5,544 bases of DNA from the NCBI GenBank assembly GCA_030623035.1, contig JAUXFK010000192.1:1-5544 (forward strand). Direction: 5' to 3'. Positions within the stretch are counted from its first letter, which is position 1. The number at the start of each line of letters is the position of its first letter. Source of the stretch: Deltaproteobacteria bacterium. GTDB lineage: Bacteria > Desulfobacterota > UBA8473. The translations under genes and the position numbers were made by a program. Shown one piece after another: positions 1-5,544 of the stretch. The notes under the pieces are model-generated. The model saw nothing but the letters and a program-made list of their open reading frames with translations. It made no database searches and was not told the DNA's origin.

Positions 1-53
1 AGGAAGGCGAAGATTTTAACCGCAGGAATATATTGAGATATTTCGAGGATTAA
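1..53 (+). CDS. 3' end of an upstream gene, possibly rpsF (partial)
   Basis: A frame open from the left edge (first complete codon at 3) encodes 16 residues ending NILRYFED before a TAA at 51-53. The other two + frames hit stops within the first 36 bases, and this is the one that runs longest. In clusters of this type the gene just before rpsR is usually rpsF (ribosomal protein S6), sometimes ssb. The tail lacks the acidic DDxPF-like tip typical of SSB, so S6 with a lineage-specific C-terminus is the better guess, but the fragment is too short to recognise. The assignment is positional inference only. Confidence 0.4.
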   Translation, partial: EGEDFNRRNILRYFED

Positions 54-132
54 AATCTGAGCCTGACACAGAGATTGGGCAAAAGGGCCATTTATGGATG
101 GACACTAGTTAGAGATTTTTGTGGAGGGATAG

Positions 133-384
133 ATGGCATATCAAAAAAGTGGAGGAAGGCGGACTTTCATAAGGCGTAAAGTTTGCCGATTTTGTGCGGA
201 CAGCACTTTGGGAATTGATTATAAAGATTATCAAACTCTTCGTCAATTTACAACGGAGAGGGGCAAAATAATTCCCAGAAGGATTTCCGGAAATTGTGCG
301 AAACATCAAAGGAAGGTTACAATGGCGATTAAAAGGGCAAGATGTATTGCGTTATTGCCTTTTACTACAACATCTGCTCGCTAA
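133..384 (+). CDS. rpsR: 30S ribosomal protein S18
   Basis: Encodes an 83-residue protein of normal S18 length. S18 binds 16S rRNA on the platform of the small subunit as a partner of S6. The family core is plain: CRFC at residues 18-21, IDYKD at 28-32, then RGKIIPRRISGNCAKHQRK (about 43-61) and AIKRARCIALLPF (65-77). Cysteines 18, 21 and 55 with His58 or Cys71 suggest the zinc-binding ('C+') form of S18; this is inference from spacing. The ATG at 133 is preceded by GGAGGG at 123-128, an ideal ribosome-binding site. The last six residues (TTTSAR) are a short tail beyond the conserved LLPF. It lies between the probable rpsF tail and the DUF2232 gene and is probably co-transcribed with both. 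Confidence 0.97.
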   Translation: MAYQKSGGRRTFIRRKVCRFCADSTLGIDYKDYQTLRQFTTERGKIIPRRISGNCAKHQRKVTMAIKRARCIALLPFTTTSAR

Positions 385-454
385 AACCGGGGTTTTCGAT
401 CAGTATGGGGATGTAGATTAATCTGATTTTTTTCATGACGGGGATTGTTTTTTA

Positions 455-1426
455 TTGATTAAGGACGTAAAAGAAGATTTTAGGAGAGATGTTTTCTCTG
501 GTGTTATAATTACTATCCTGTTTTTCCTTGCATTTGTATATATTCCTTTCCTGGGTATATTTATAAGTGTTTTTGCGCCACTGCCGATTTTATTTTATTA
601 TCAAAAGCTGGGAAGAATACCGTGTATACTTATTACTCTTATCGCATTAACAATAGCCATATGTTTTTTGGGTCGCTATCAAAGAGCATTAGAGATATTT
701 TTAATGGTTGAGCTTGGGGTTATCGGTCTGGCCTTTTCTGAAACATTACAGAAAAACCTTTCGATTGAAAAGACAGTTTCGTATTCTGTCATTATCATTC
801 TAGGGGTTGGGACCGTACTTGTGTACCTTTATGGTGCGATCAAAGTGGTGAATCCATGGCATTTTGTAATACAACAGATCAATGAAAGCGTGAATCAAGC
901 TGTTAATCTATACCAGGGATTGGGAATGCAGGGTGAACAGATAGAATTATTTAAAAAAAACTTTGCAGATTTTTTGATCCGGGCATTTCCATCCTTTGTA
1001 GTCGTTGGAACGGTCGTTATCGTTTGGATGAATATTCTGATCGCAAAGGCACTGAGTAAAACAGGGAGAATCAGGTTGCCTGACTTTGGCGACCTATCGA
1101 GATGGGAAGCCCCGGATATTCTGGTTTGGGGAGTAATAATTGGAGGGCTTCTTTTGCTATCGAAGGGTTTAATGCTGAGTAGTATTGGTCTAAATATGTT
1201 GATAATCTCTCTTTGTGTATTCTTCTTTCAAGGTATCGCAATTGTATCTTACTTTTTCCATAAGAAGAATATACCTCTTTTTTTGAGAGCAGTGGGTTAT
1301 ATGCTGATAGTTATTCAACAACTTTTTATGTTAATCGTAATCGGGATAGGCCTGTTTGATGTGTGGGCTGATTTCAGAAGATTAAAAAAACAGGGATTAT
1401 CAGGTTTAAATGGAGGCGAGTTGTGA
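455..1426 (+). CDS. DUF2232 (YybS-like) polytopic membrane protein
   Basis: Encodes a 323-residue, very hydrophobic protein of the DUF2232/YybS type. Its biochemical role is unknown, although some annotations compare it with the membrane parts of ECF-type transporters. Predicted membrane segments lie near residues 14-30, 32-49, 56-72, 80-95, 107-129, 178-200, 222-242, 246-266 and 280-304, with a soluble loop at about 130-175. The C-terminal FDVWADFRRL (about 301-310) resembles the family's conserved end. Placement between rpsR and rplI is characteristic and is the strongest support. The start is TTG at 455: the frame is closed by TAA at 419-421 and no ATG or GTG occurs before it. A weak GGGGA at 440-444 is the only ribosome-binding site, so expression may be modest. 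The stop overlaps the rplI start by 4 bases, suggesting translational coupling. Confidence 0.85.
   Translation: MIKDVKEDFRRDVFSGVIITILFFLAFVYIPFLGIFISVFAPLPILFYYQKLGRIPCILITLIALTIAICFLGRYQRALEIFLMVELGVIGLAFSETLQKNLSIEKTVSYSVIIILGVGTVLVYLYGAIKVVNPWHFVIQQINESVNQAVNLYQGLGMQGEQIELFKKNFADFLIRAFPSFVVVGTVVIVWMNILIAKALSKTGRIRLPDFGDLSRWEAPDILVWGVIIGGLLLLSKGLMLSSIGLNMLIISLCVFFFQGIAIVSYFFHKKNIPLFLRAVGYMLIVIQQLFMLIVIGIGLFDVWADFRRLKKQGLSGLNGGEL
1412..1416 (+). promoter_or_regulatory. Ribosome-binding site of rplI
   Basis: GGAGG lies 6 bases before GTG 1423, inside the last codons of the DUF2232 gene. It supports the GTG start and the 4-base GTGA overlap between the two genes. Confidence 0.8.
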
Positions 1427-1866
1427 AGGTTGTTTTGTTAGAAGATATACAATCTCTTGGTAAGATCGGGGATGTGGTTAAGGTTGCTGATGGACATGGA
1501 AGAAACTATCTAATCCCACAGGAGAAGGCATTAGAAGCGACAAAAAAAAATATTAAGACATTGGAACTGCAAAAGAAATTAACTAAGAATAGAGTTGACA
1601 GGACAAAAAATTATGCTGAAAAGCTTGCTGAAAGAATAGAAAGTATCTCTTGCACCATCTCTAAACAGGCTGGGGAAGAAGACAAGCTTTTTGGTTCAGT
1701 AACAACTATGGATATTGAAGAGAGCTTAAAGAATGAAGGCATTGAAGTGAATCGGAAGAAGATCATGCTGGAGGAACCGATAAGAAAACTGGGCATCTAT
1801 TCCGTACCTATAAAACTCCATCCGGAAGTCATTTCCAGTCTGAAGGTATGGGTTGTTAAAGTCTAA
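1423..1866 (+). CDS. rplI: 50S ribosomal protein L9
   Basis: Encodes 147 residues, close to the usual ~149 for L9. L9 is an elongated two-domain protein that binds 23S rRNA near the L1 stalk base and helps keep the reading frame. The N-terminal RNA-binding domain starts MKVVLLEDIQSLGKIGDVVKV and contains the signature region DGHGRNYLIP (residues 23-32). A lysine-rich connecting helix follows (about 41-75), then the C-terminal domain with KLFGSVT (about 88-94) and the closing LKVWVVKV. Two signature positions differ from the common DGYARN-LIPxGxA pattern: His-Gly replaces Tyr-Ala, and Glu34 stands where Gly is usual. The start is GTG, well placed after GGAGG. dnaB follows after 28 bases, the standard rplI-dnaB arrangement. 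Confidence 0.96.
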   Translation: MKVVLLEDIQSLGKIGDVVKVADGHGRNYLIPQEKALEATKKNIKTLELQKKLTKNRVDRTKNYAEKLAERIESISCTISKQAGEEDKLFGSVTTMDIEESLKNEGIEVNRKKIMLEEPIRKLGIYSVPIKLHPEVISSLKVWVVKV

Positions 1867-1881
1867 AAACGACCATACCTT

Positions 1882-1886
1882 GGGGG
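1882..1886 (+). promoter_or_regulatory. Ribosome-binding site deciding the dnaB start
   Basis: GGGGG sits 8 bases before ATG 1895 (11 before ATG 1898). The frame is open further upstream to a TTG at 1853, but that would overlap rplI, has no good ribosome-binding site, and adds residues not seen at the start of DnaB proteins. The site therefore favours 1895. Confidence 0.65.
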
Positions 1887-1894
1887 CCTATTTT

Positions 1895-3250
1895 ATGATG
1901 AATAGAGAGATTCAACAGTATAAGCTTCCTCCTCAAAACATTGAGGCTGAGCAGTCCATATTAGGAGGTATATTACTGGAGAATAATGCCTTAAATCATG
2001 TATTGGAGGCATTAACCACAGAAGATTTTTATCACAGCTCTCATGGTAAAATTTTTCTATCTATGATTGAACTCTATGAAAGAAACAGCCCGATAGATCT
2101 GATTACACTGAGCGATACCTTGAAGAGAAAGAATCATTTAGAAGAGATAGGGGGAGCATCTTATTTGACATCATTGGTTGATGGTATTCCTACTGCTGCG
2201 AATATTCCCTACTATGTAAAGATTGTAAGAGAAAAGTCAATCCTAAGGAGGTTGATCACCAAAACCTCCGAGATTGCCTCTTTGAGTTATGAAGATATTA
2301 ATGATGTGGATGAGGTATTGGATTATGCAGAAAGATCAATCTTTGAAATCTCAGAAAGCAAAATAAGACCCTCATTCTATTCAATAAAAGAGATGATAAG
2401 TCAGAGCTTGAGCGTAATTGAGAGACTCTATGATAAGAAAGAGCTTATAACAGGTGTATCAACTGGATTTGAAGGGATAGATAGACTTACGTCAGGGTTT
2501 CAACCATCCGACCTTATTATCGTTGCTGGCCGTCCAAGCATGGGGAAGACCAGTTTTGCTTTAAATATTGCCCAATATGCTGCGATTGAAGGCAATATTC
2601 CTGTCGGAATATTTTCGTTGGAGATGTCAAAAGAGCAACTCTCATTGCGAATGTTATGTTCAGAAGCGAAAGTCGATGTACAGAGATTAAGAACTGGATT
2701 CCTATCTGAAAACGATTGGCCAAAACTTGCTAGAGCAGCAGGTAGCCTTTCAGAAGCACCTATTTTTGTTGATGATTCAGCGGGTCTGTCCATTTTGGAA
2801 ATGAGAGCAAAAGCGAGAAGGTTAAAGAGCGAACGGGGTTTAGGGTTGATTATTATAGACTATCTACAGCTGATGCGAGGTAGGAGGGATATTGAGAGAA
2901 GGGAACAGGAAATATCTGATATTTCTCGATCATTGAAGGCCCTTGCTAAAGAATTAGATATGCCGGTTGTCGCCCTTTCCCAACTCAACCGTAAGGTTGA
3001 AGATAGACATGATAAAAGGCCGCAACTCGCTGATTTACGAGAGTCAGGGGCCATAGAACAAGATGCAGATGTTATTCTGTTCATCTATCGTGATGAAGTA
3101 TACAACAGAAATGGCGACAATTCTGAAAAGGGAAGGGCTGAGATTATAGTTGGTAAACAGAGAAACGGTCCTGTTGGTGTTGTACAACTTACATTCGTGG
3201 ATAAATACGCAACATTTTCAGATCGCCCCCCATTTGAAGAGGGGTATTAG
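1895..3250 (+). CDS. dnaB: Replicative DNA helicase DnaB
   Basis: Encodes 451 residues, normal for DnaB, the hexameric 5'-3' helicase that unwinds DNA at the replication fork and recruits primase. The N-terminal primase-interacting domain opens with LPPQNIEAEQSILGG (11-25). A linker helix region follows at about 150-190, then the RecA-like motor. The motor has Walker A GRPSMGKT (212-219), the H1a motif SLEMS with Glu243, Walker B IIIDYLQ (Asp322), SQLNR (362-366) and DLRESGAIEQDADVI (380-394). It ends in the usual FVDKYATFSDRP-type strand. All catalytic motifs are intact, and no intein interrupts Walker A or the later motifs, where DnaB inteins tend to insert. The ATG at 1895 was chosen over TTG 1853 because of the GGGGG site; ATG 1898 is an equal alternative one residue shorter. 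Last gene of the ribosomal/replication unit; a new promoter follows it. Confidence 0.97.
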   Translation: MMNREIQQYKLPPQNIEAEQSILGGILLENNALNHVLEALTTEDFYHSSHGKIFLSMIELYERNSPIDLITLSDTLKRKNHLEEIGGASYLTSLVDGIPTAANIPYYVKIVREKSILRRLITKTSEIASLSYEDINDVDEVLDYAERSIFEISESKIRPSFYSIKEMISQSLSVIERLYDKKELITGVSTGFEGIDRLTSGFQPSDLIIVAGRPSMGKTSFALNIAQYAAIEGNIPVGIFSLEMSKEQLSLRMLCSEAKVDVQRLRTGFLSENDWPKLARAAGSLSEAPIFVDDSAGLSILEMRAKARRLKSERGLGLIIIDYLQLMRGRRDIERREQEISDISRSLKALAKELDMPVVALSQLNRKVEDRHDKRPQLADLRESGAIEQDADVILFIYRDEVYNRNGDNSEKGRAEIIVGKQRNGPVGVVQLTFVDKYATFSDRPPFEEGY

Positions 3251-3251
3251 C

Positions 3252-3283
3252 TTGACAAACAACCAAATGGTTACTACTATAAT
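3252..3283 (+). promoter_or_regulatory. Sigma-70-type promoter for the lipid synthase/htpX unit
   Basis: TTGACA (3252-3257), a perfect -35 box, begins two bases after the dnaB stop. Two -10 candidates follow: TACTAT (3275-3280, four of six matches) at the ideal 17-base spacing, and TATAAT (3278-3283, perfect) at a long 20-base spacing. Either would start transcription near 3287-3292, giving a leader of about 40 bases before ATG 3333. The boxes match housekeeping sigma consensus; which -10 is used cannot be told from sequence. Confidence 0.65.
3261..3272. promoter_or_regulatory. Inverted-repeat candidate operator inside the promoter spacer
   Basis: AACCAAATGGTT is a perfect inverted repeat (5-base arms AACCA/TGGTT around AA) placed between the -35 and -10 boxes. 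A repressor bound here would block RNA polymerase. The ACC-N4-GGT core resembles operators of TetR-family regulators as a class, but no regulator gene lies in this window, so the identity of any binding protein is inference. A 12-base palindrome can occur by chance; the position is what makes it notable. Confidence 0.4.
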
Positions 3284-3315
3284 ATTTAAAAAGAAGGTTT
3301 TATAAATTTCCATTT

Positions 3316-3322
3316 AGAAGGA
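3316..3322 (+). promoter_or_regulatory. Ribosome-binding site deciding the CDP-alcohol phosphatidyltransferase start
   Basis: AGAAGGA lies 10 bases before ATG 3333. It is only one base from the in-frame TTG at 3324, too close to serve it. The ATG at 3333 is therefore the preferred start. Confidence 0.6.
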
Positions 3323-3332
3323 TTTGCAAAAT

Positions 3333-3908
3333 ATGTTAAGCGCTAAGATAGGCCACAGACTGGATCCTTACATCTCTAAAGTGGCCGGCATTGTAATCAA
3401 TAAATGTGTAAGCCCTAATCTGTTAACACTTTTGGGGCTTCTAATAAATGTTTTAGGAGCAGTTGCCCTTGCCTATGGGAGATGGAAGATAGCAGGTTGT
3501 TTAATCATTCTCGGAGGCATCTTTGATATGTTGGATGGTGCCTTTGCCAGAACATACGGAAAGGTAAGCAAGTTTGGAGAGTTATTTGACTCGGTTATCG
3601 ATAGGTATTCTGACTTGATCCTTTTAATCGGCTTGATTATCTTCTATTCTAAAATGGGAGATATCCCATTGGTAATACTGACATGCATAACATCAATTGG
3701 TACTGTATTGGTCCCTTATACCAGAGCAAAAGCAGAGATTTTTGTCCCTAAATGCAATGTAGGTTTAATGGAACGGGCGGAGCGAATCGGTTTGTTGGTA
3801 ATCGGGGCGCTCTTTAACGTTATGGTCATTGTCCTTTGGATTCTCGCAATCTTGACAAATGTTACGGTTTTTCAAAGATTGTATTATACATGGAAAGAGG
3901 TTGAATAA
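3333..3908 (+). CDS. CDP-alcohol phosphatidyltransferase (PgsA / PIP-synthase-like)
   Basis: Encodes a 191-residue integral membrane enzyme of the CDP-OH_P_transf family, which transfers a phosphatidyl group from a CDP-lipid to an alcohol to make phospholipid head groups. The full signature D-x2-D-G-x2-A-R-x8-G-x3-D-x3-D is present: Asp65, Asp68, Gly69, Ala72-Arg73, Gly82, Asp86 and Asp90 (metal ligands and catalytic base). SPNLLTLLG (27-35) is the usual N-terminal motif. About six membrane helices are visible, near 30-48, 53-66, 93-106, 111-127, 152-165 and 167-180. YTRAKAE (129-135) followed by VGLMERAER (143-151) resembles phosphatidylinositol-phosphate and archaetidylinositol-phosphate synthases more than classical PgsA. 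An inositol-phosphate acceptor is thus plausible, but glycerol-phosphate cannot be excluded. The gene ends in tandem stops (TAATAG), and htpX starts 38 bases later, likely on the same transcript. Confidence 0.88.
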   Translation: MLSAKIGHRLDPYISKVAGIVINKCVSPNLLTLLGLLINVLGAVALAYGRWKIAGCLIILGGIFDMLDGAFARTYGKVSKFGELFDSVIDRYSDLILLIGLIIFYSKMGDIPLVILTCITSIGTVLVPYTRAKAEIFVPKCNVGLMERAERIGLLVIGALFNVMVIVLWILAILTNVTVFQRLYYTWKEVE

Positions 3909-3946
3909 TAGGCGTATGAGCGAGTCTATTAATTGAGGAGACAGCA

Positions 3947-4795
3947 ATGACGAATCAGGTCAAGACCGTGTTTCTACTTGGCGCATTAACAGGGCTAATA
4001 ATGCTCATAGGGAAGTTTTTTGGTGGAAATTCCGGTATGGTTGTAGCTTTCTTCTTTGCTATGTTTATGAATTTTAGTAGTTACTGGTTTTCTGATAAGA
4101 TCGTTTTAAAAATATATAAAGCCAGAGAAGTAACACCTCAACAGTCTCCGCAGTTGTTTTCTATGGTGAGTAACCTGGCGCAAAGGGCAGGGCTACCAAT
4201 GCCTCGCTTATATGTTATCGCTTCTCAATCGCCCAATGCTTTTGCAACAGGAAGGAACCCGGAACATTCCGCTATTGCAGTTACAGAAGGTATTATGGAT
4301 ATTTTAAACAGCCAGGAGCTGGAAGGGGTATTGGCCCATGAGTTGTCCCATATTAAGAATAGAGATATTCTGATTGGCTCTATAGCTGCTACTTTAGCTG
4401 GAGTGATTATGATGCTGGCGAGTATGGCACGCTTCGCAGCCATATTTGGCGGTTTTGGCGGCAATGATGAAGATGAAGGTGGTGGTGGTATTGTAGGGCT
4501 TATCGTTCTGGCTATTATTGCTCCCTTGGCTGCTTCCATAATTCAATTCGCGATTTCTAGGTCTCGAGAATATCTGGCCGATTCAGGTGGTGCAAGAATC
4601 GCGGGGACTTCCTCTGGATTGGCAAAGGCCCTGGAGAAACTTCACCATTCATCGAAGAAAATACCCATAAAATCCAATCCTGCTACTGCCCATATGTTCA
4701 TTGTCAATCCGTTATCCGGCAGGGCATTCCTCAACCTTTTCAGTACCCACCCACCCATTGAAGAAAGAGTGAATAGACTTTTGAAAATGAGATAG
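3947..4795 (+). CDS. htpX: HtpX-type membrane zinc metalloprotease (M48)
   Basis: Encodes 282 residues, a typical HtpX length. HtpX is an inner-membrane M48 endopeptidase that cuts misfolded membrane proteins and works alongside FtsH. The zinc site is complete: HELSH (His131, Glu132, His135) and Glu208 of SREYLAD (205-211), with Asp212 next. Two N-terminal membrane helices lie at about 7-24 and 31-48, and two more at about 141-166 and 182-203. The family's SPNAFATGRNP stretch precedes the active site, and a THPPIEERV segment (from Thr267) closes the protein. Between helices three and four is a flexible acidic-glycine loop (GGFGGNDEDEGGGG, 168-181), common in shape though variable in this family. 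GAGGAG at 3935-3940 lies 6 bases before ATG 3947. The Clp ATPase begins 16 bases downstream, suggesting a protein quality-control pair. Confidence 0.95.
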   Translation: MTNQVKTVFLLGALTGLIMLIGKFFGGNSGMVVAFFFAMFMNFSSYWFSDKIVLKIYKAREVTPQQSPQLFSMVSNLAQRAGLPMPRLYVIASQSPNAFATGRNPEHSAIAVTEGIMDILNSQELEGVLAHELSHIKNRDILIGSIAATLAGVIMMLASMARFAAIFGGFGGNDEDEGGGGIVGLIVLAIIAPLAASIIQFAISRSREYLADSGGARIAGTSSGLAKALEKLHHSSKKIPIKSNPATAHMFIVNPLSGRAFLNLFSTHPPIEERVNRLLKMR

Positions 4796-4811
4796 GAAAA
4801 GGTATCTTTTC

Positions 4812-5544
4812 ATGTTAGATTTTACTGAATATAAAGAGTACCTCTCTGATAGATCATTTCATATCTTGACTCTCGCCCTGGAGGAGACAAAAAGGAGGAA
4901 ACAATCGTATTTAGGCACTGAGCATATTTTCTTAGCCTATATTCAGGTTGAGGAGGCCTTTTTTAATGGTTTCATGACTGAATTACGACTTGATCCGAAA
5001 GATGTTATCCATTATCTGAATGAGCATCTTGCTGTTTCTAAACAGTGTATGGGTGCAAGATTAAGAGTACCCCCCGCTACAAAGACAGCTTTCAAACTTG
5101 CATGGGAAGAAGCACAGCGCTTTGGGAGGGATACAATAGAGCCCCTGGATATTTTTAAGGCTATTTTCCGAGAGAACCAGAGTGTGCCTGTAAAAATATT
5201 TAAGAGTCTTGGGGTTGAGCCTGATGCTGTTTTGCGTTTAATTACGATGAAGGCGAGGAATTTTGCAAATAATAATAAAGAAATAGAGAAGAGATTTGAA
5301 CTGCCCCCTCACATCAAATATTTTGGCGTAAATCTGAACAGGTTGGCCCGATTGGGTAAGCTTCCGGCAATCATTGGGAGAGAGAATGAATACAAACAGA
5401 TGATAGAGATTTTATGTCATAGGGAAAGAGCAAACTCTGTTATGGTTATTGGGGAATCGGGAGTTGGCAAGACAGCGATTGTAGAAGGGCTTGCAATGAA
5501 ACTGGAACTGGAGCCTGAAACCGTACCCATACGTTTGAGAAACT
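4812..5544 (+). CDS. Clp-family AAA+ ATPase (ClpA/ClpC/ClpB-like), 5' part
   Basis: Open from ATG 4812 to the right edge: 244 codons without a stop, so the 3' part is missing. Hsp100/Clp ATPases are hexameric unfoldases that thread proteins to a partner protease (ClpA, ClpC) or break up aggregates (ClpB). A double Clp-N adaptor-binding domain is visible: repeat one at about 12-75 with YLGTEHIFLAY (33-43), repeat two at about 84-150 with PLDIFKAIF (111-119). The linker to the first AAA+ module is short, and FGVNLNRLARLGKLPAIIGRE (from 171) matches the ClpA/ClpC lead-in. Walker A is GESGVGKT (214-221), then AIVEGLA. It differs from the usual GEPGVGKT by Ser for Pro, and the preceding strand (NSVMVIG) is one residue longer than the common NPVLIG, so this may be a divergent paralogue. 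The ribosome-binding site is a modest AAAAGG (4797-4802). Whether a ClpP-binding loop or ClpB middle domain exists lies outside the window. Confidence 0.85.
   Translation, partial: MLDFTEYKEYLSDRSFHILTLALEETKRRKQSYLGTEHIFLAYIQVEEAFFNGFMTELRLDPKDVIHYLNEHLAVSKQCMGARLRVPPATKTAFKLAWEEAQRFGRDTIEPLDIFKAIFRENQSVPVKIFKSLGVEPDAVLRLITMKARNFANNNKEIEKRFELPPHIKYFGVNLNRLARLGKLPAIIGRENEYKQMIEILCHRERANSVMVIGESGVGKTAIVEGLAMKLELEPETVPIRLRN

Noticed and set aside
383..396. Inverted repeat AAAAC-CGGG-GTTTT just after rpsR, as a possible terminator
   Set aside because: The stem is only 5 base pairs, mostly A-T, with no T-run after it beyond its own arm. Termination here would also cut off the downstream ribosomal gene rplI.
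399..433. ATCAG...CTGAT stem followed by seven T's, and the palindrome AGATTAATCT at 415-424
   Set aside because: A 5-base-pair stem with a 19-base loop is too weak for a convincing intrinsic terminator or attenuator. The short palindrome is A/T-rich and likely chance.
1853..1894. N-terminal extension of DnaB from TTG 1853
   Set aside because: It overlaps the end of rplI, lacks a good ribosome-binding site, and the 14 added residues do not look like DnaB. ATG 1895 has GGGGG at good spacing.
2500..3084. Minus-strand open frames inside dnaB (2500-2793, 2517-2723, 2860-3084)
   Set aside because: They lie opposite strongly conserved DnaB motifs, have no recognisable domain, and are explained as shadows of the coding strand.
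3222..3244. C-run and GGGG at the end of dnaB as a terminator hairpin
   Set aside because: Only about four G-C pairs, located inside the coding sequence and followed by no T-run.
4225..4539. Minus-strand open frame of about 104 codons inside htpX
   Set aside because: Its low-complexity Pro/Ser stretch is simply the complement of the HtpX glycine-rich loop; no independent coding evidence.

Overview
The window is a compact bacterial stretch of roughly 40% GC. All genes lie on the + strand with short spacers, and no gap without a gene exceeds about 80 bases. The first half is the well-known ribosomal/replication cluster: the tail of an upstream gene (by position probably rpsF, not provable from 16 residues), rpsR (S18), a DUF2232/YybS-like polytopic membrane protein, rplI (L9) and the replicative helicase dnaB. 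The order rpsR - DUF2232 - rplI - dnaB is known from Deltaproteobacteria-like, Nitrospirae-like and some Firmicutes genomes. Base composition and gene style would also fit an anammox-type planctomycete. Lineage cannot be fixed from this window, and no mobile element, CRISPR array, tRNA or rRNA was seen.

A second unit starts after dnaB. The 82-base spacer between the dnaB stop and the next ATG holds a consensus -35 box (TTGACA), two candidate -10 boxes and a perfect 12-base inverted repeat lying between them. This is the clearest regulatory signal in the window. Downstream come a CDP-alcohol phosphatidyltransferase with the complete catalytic signature and features of the inositol-phosphate/archaetidylinositol-phosphate synthase branch, an HtpX-type membrane zinc metalloprotease, and the first 244 codons of a Clp-family (ClpA/ClpC/ClpB-like) AAA+ ATPase that runs off the right edge.

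The first unit combines translation (S18, L9), a membrane protein of unknown role and DNA unwinding at the fork (DnaB), and is probably one transcript: rplI overlaps the DUF2232 gene by 4 bases and dnaB follows rplI after 28 bases. The second unit pairs membrane lipid synthesis with membrane and cytosolic protein quality control. Its tight spacing (38 and 16 bases) suggests co-transcription from the promoter after dnaB. I do not see a clearly new system. The points most worth a second look are the promoter/operator, the lipid synthase's head-group specificity, and the divergent Clp ATPase next to htpX.
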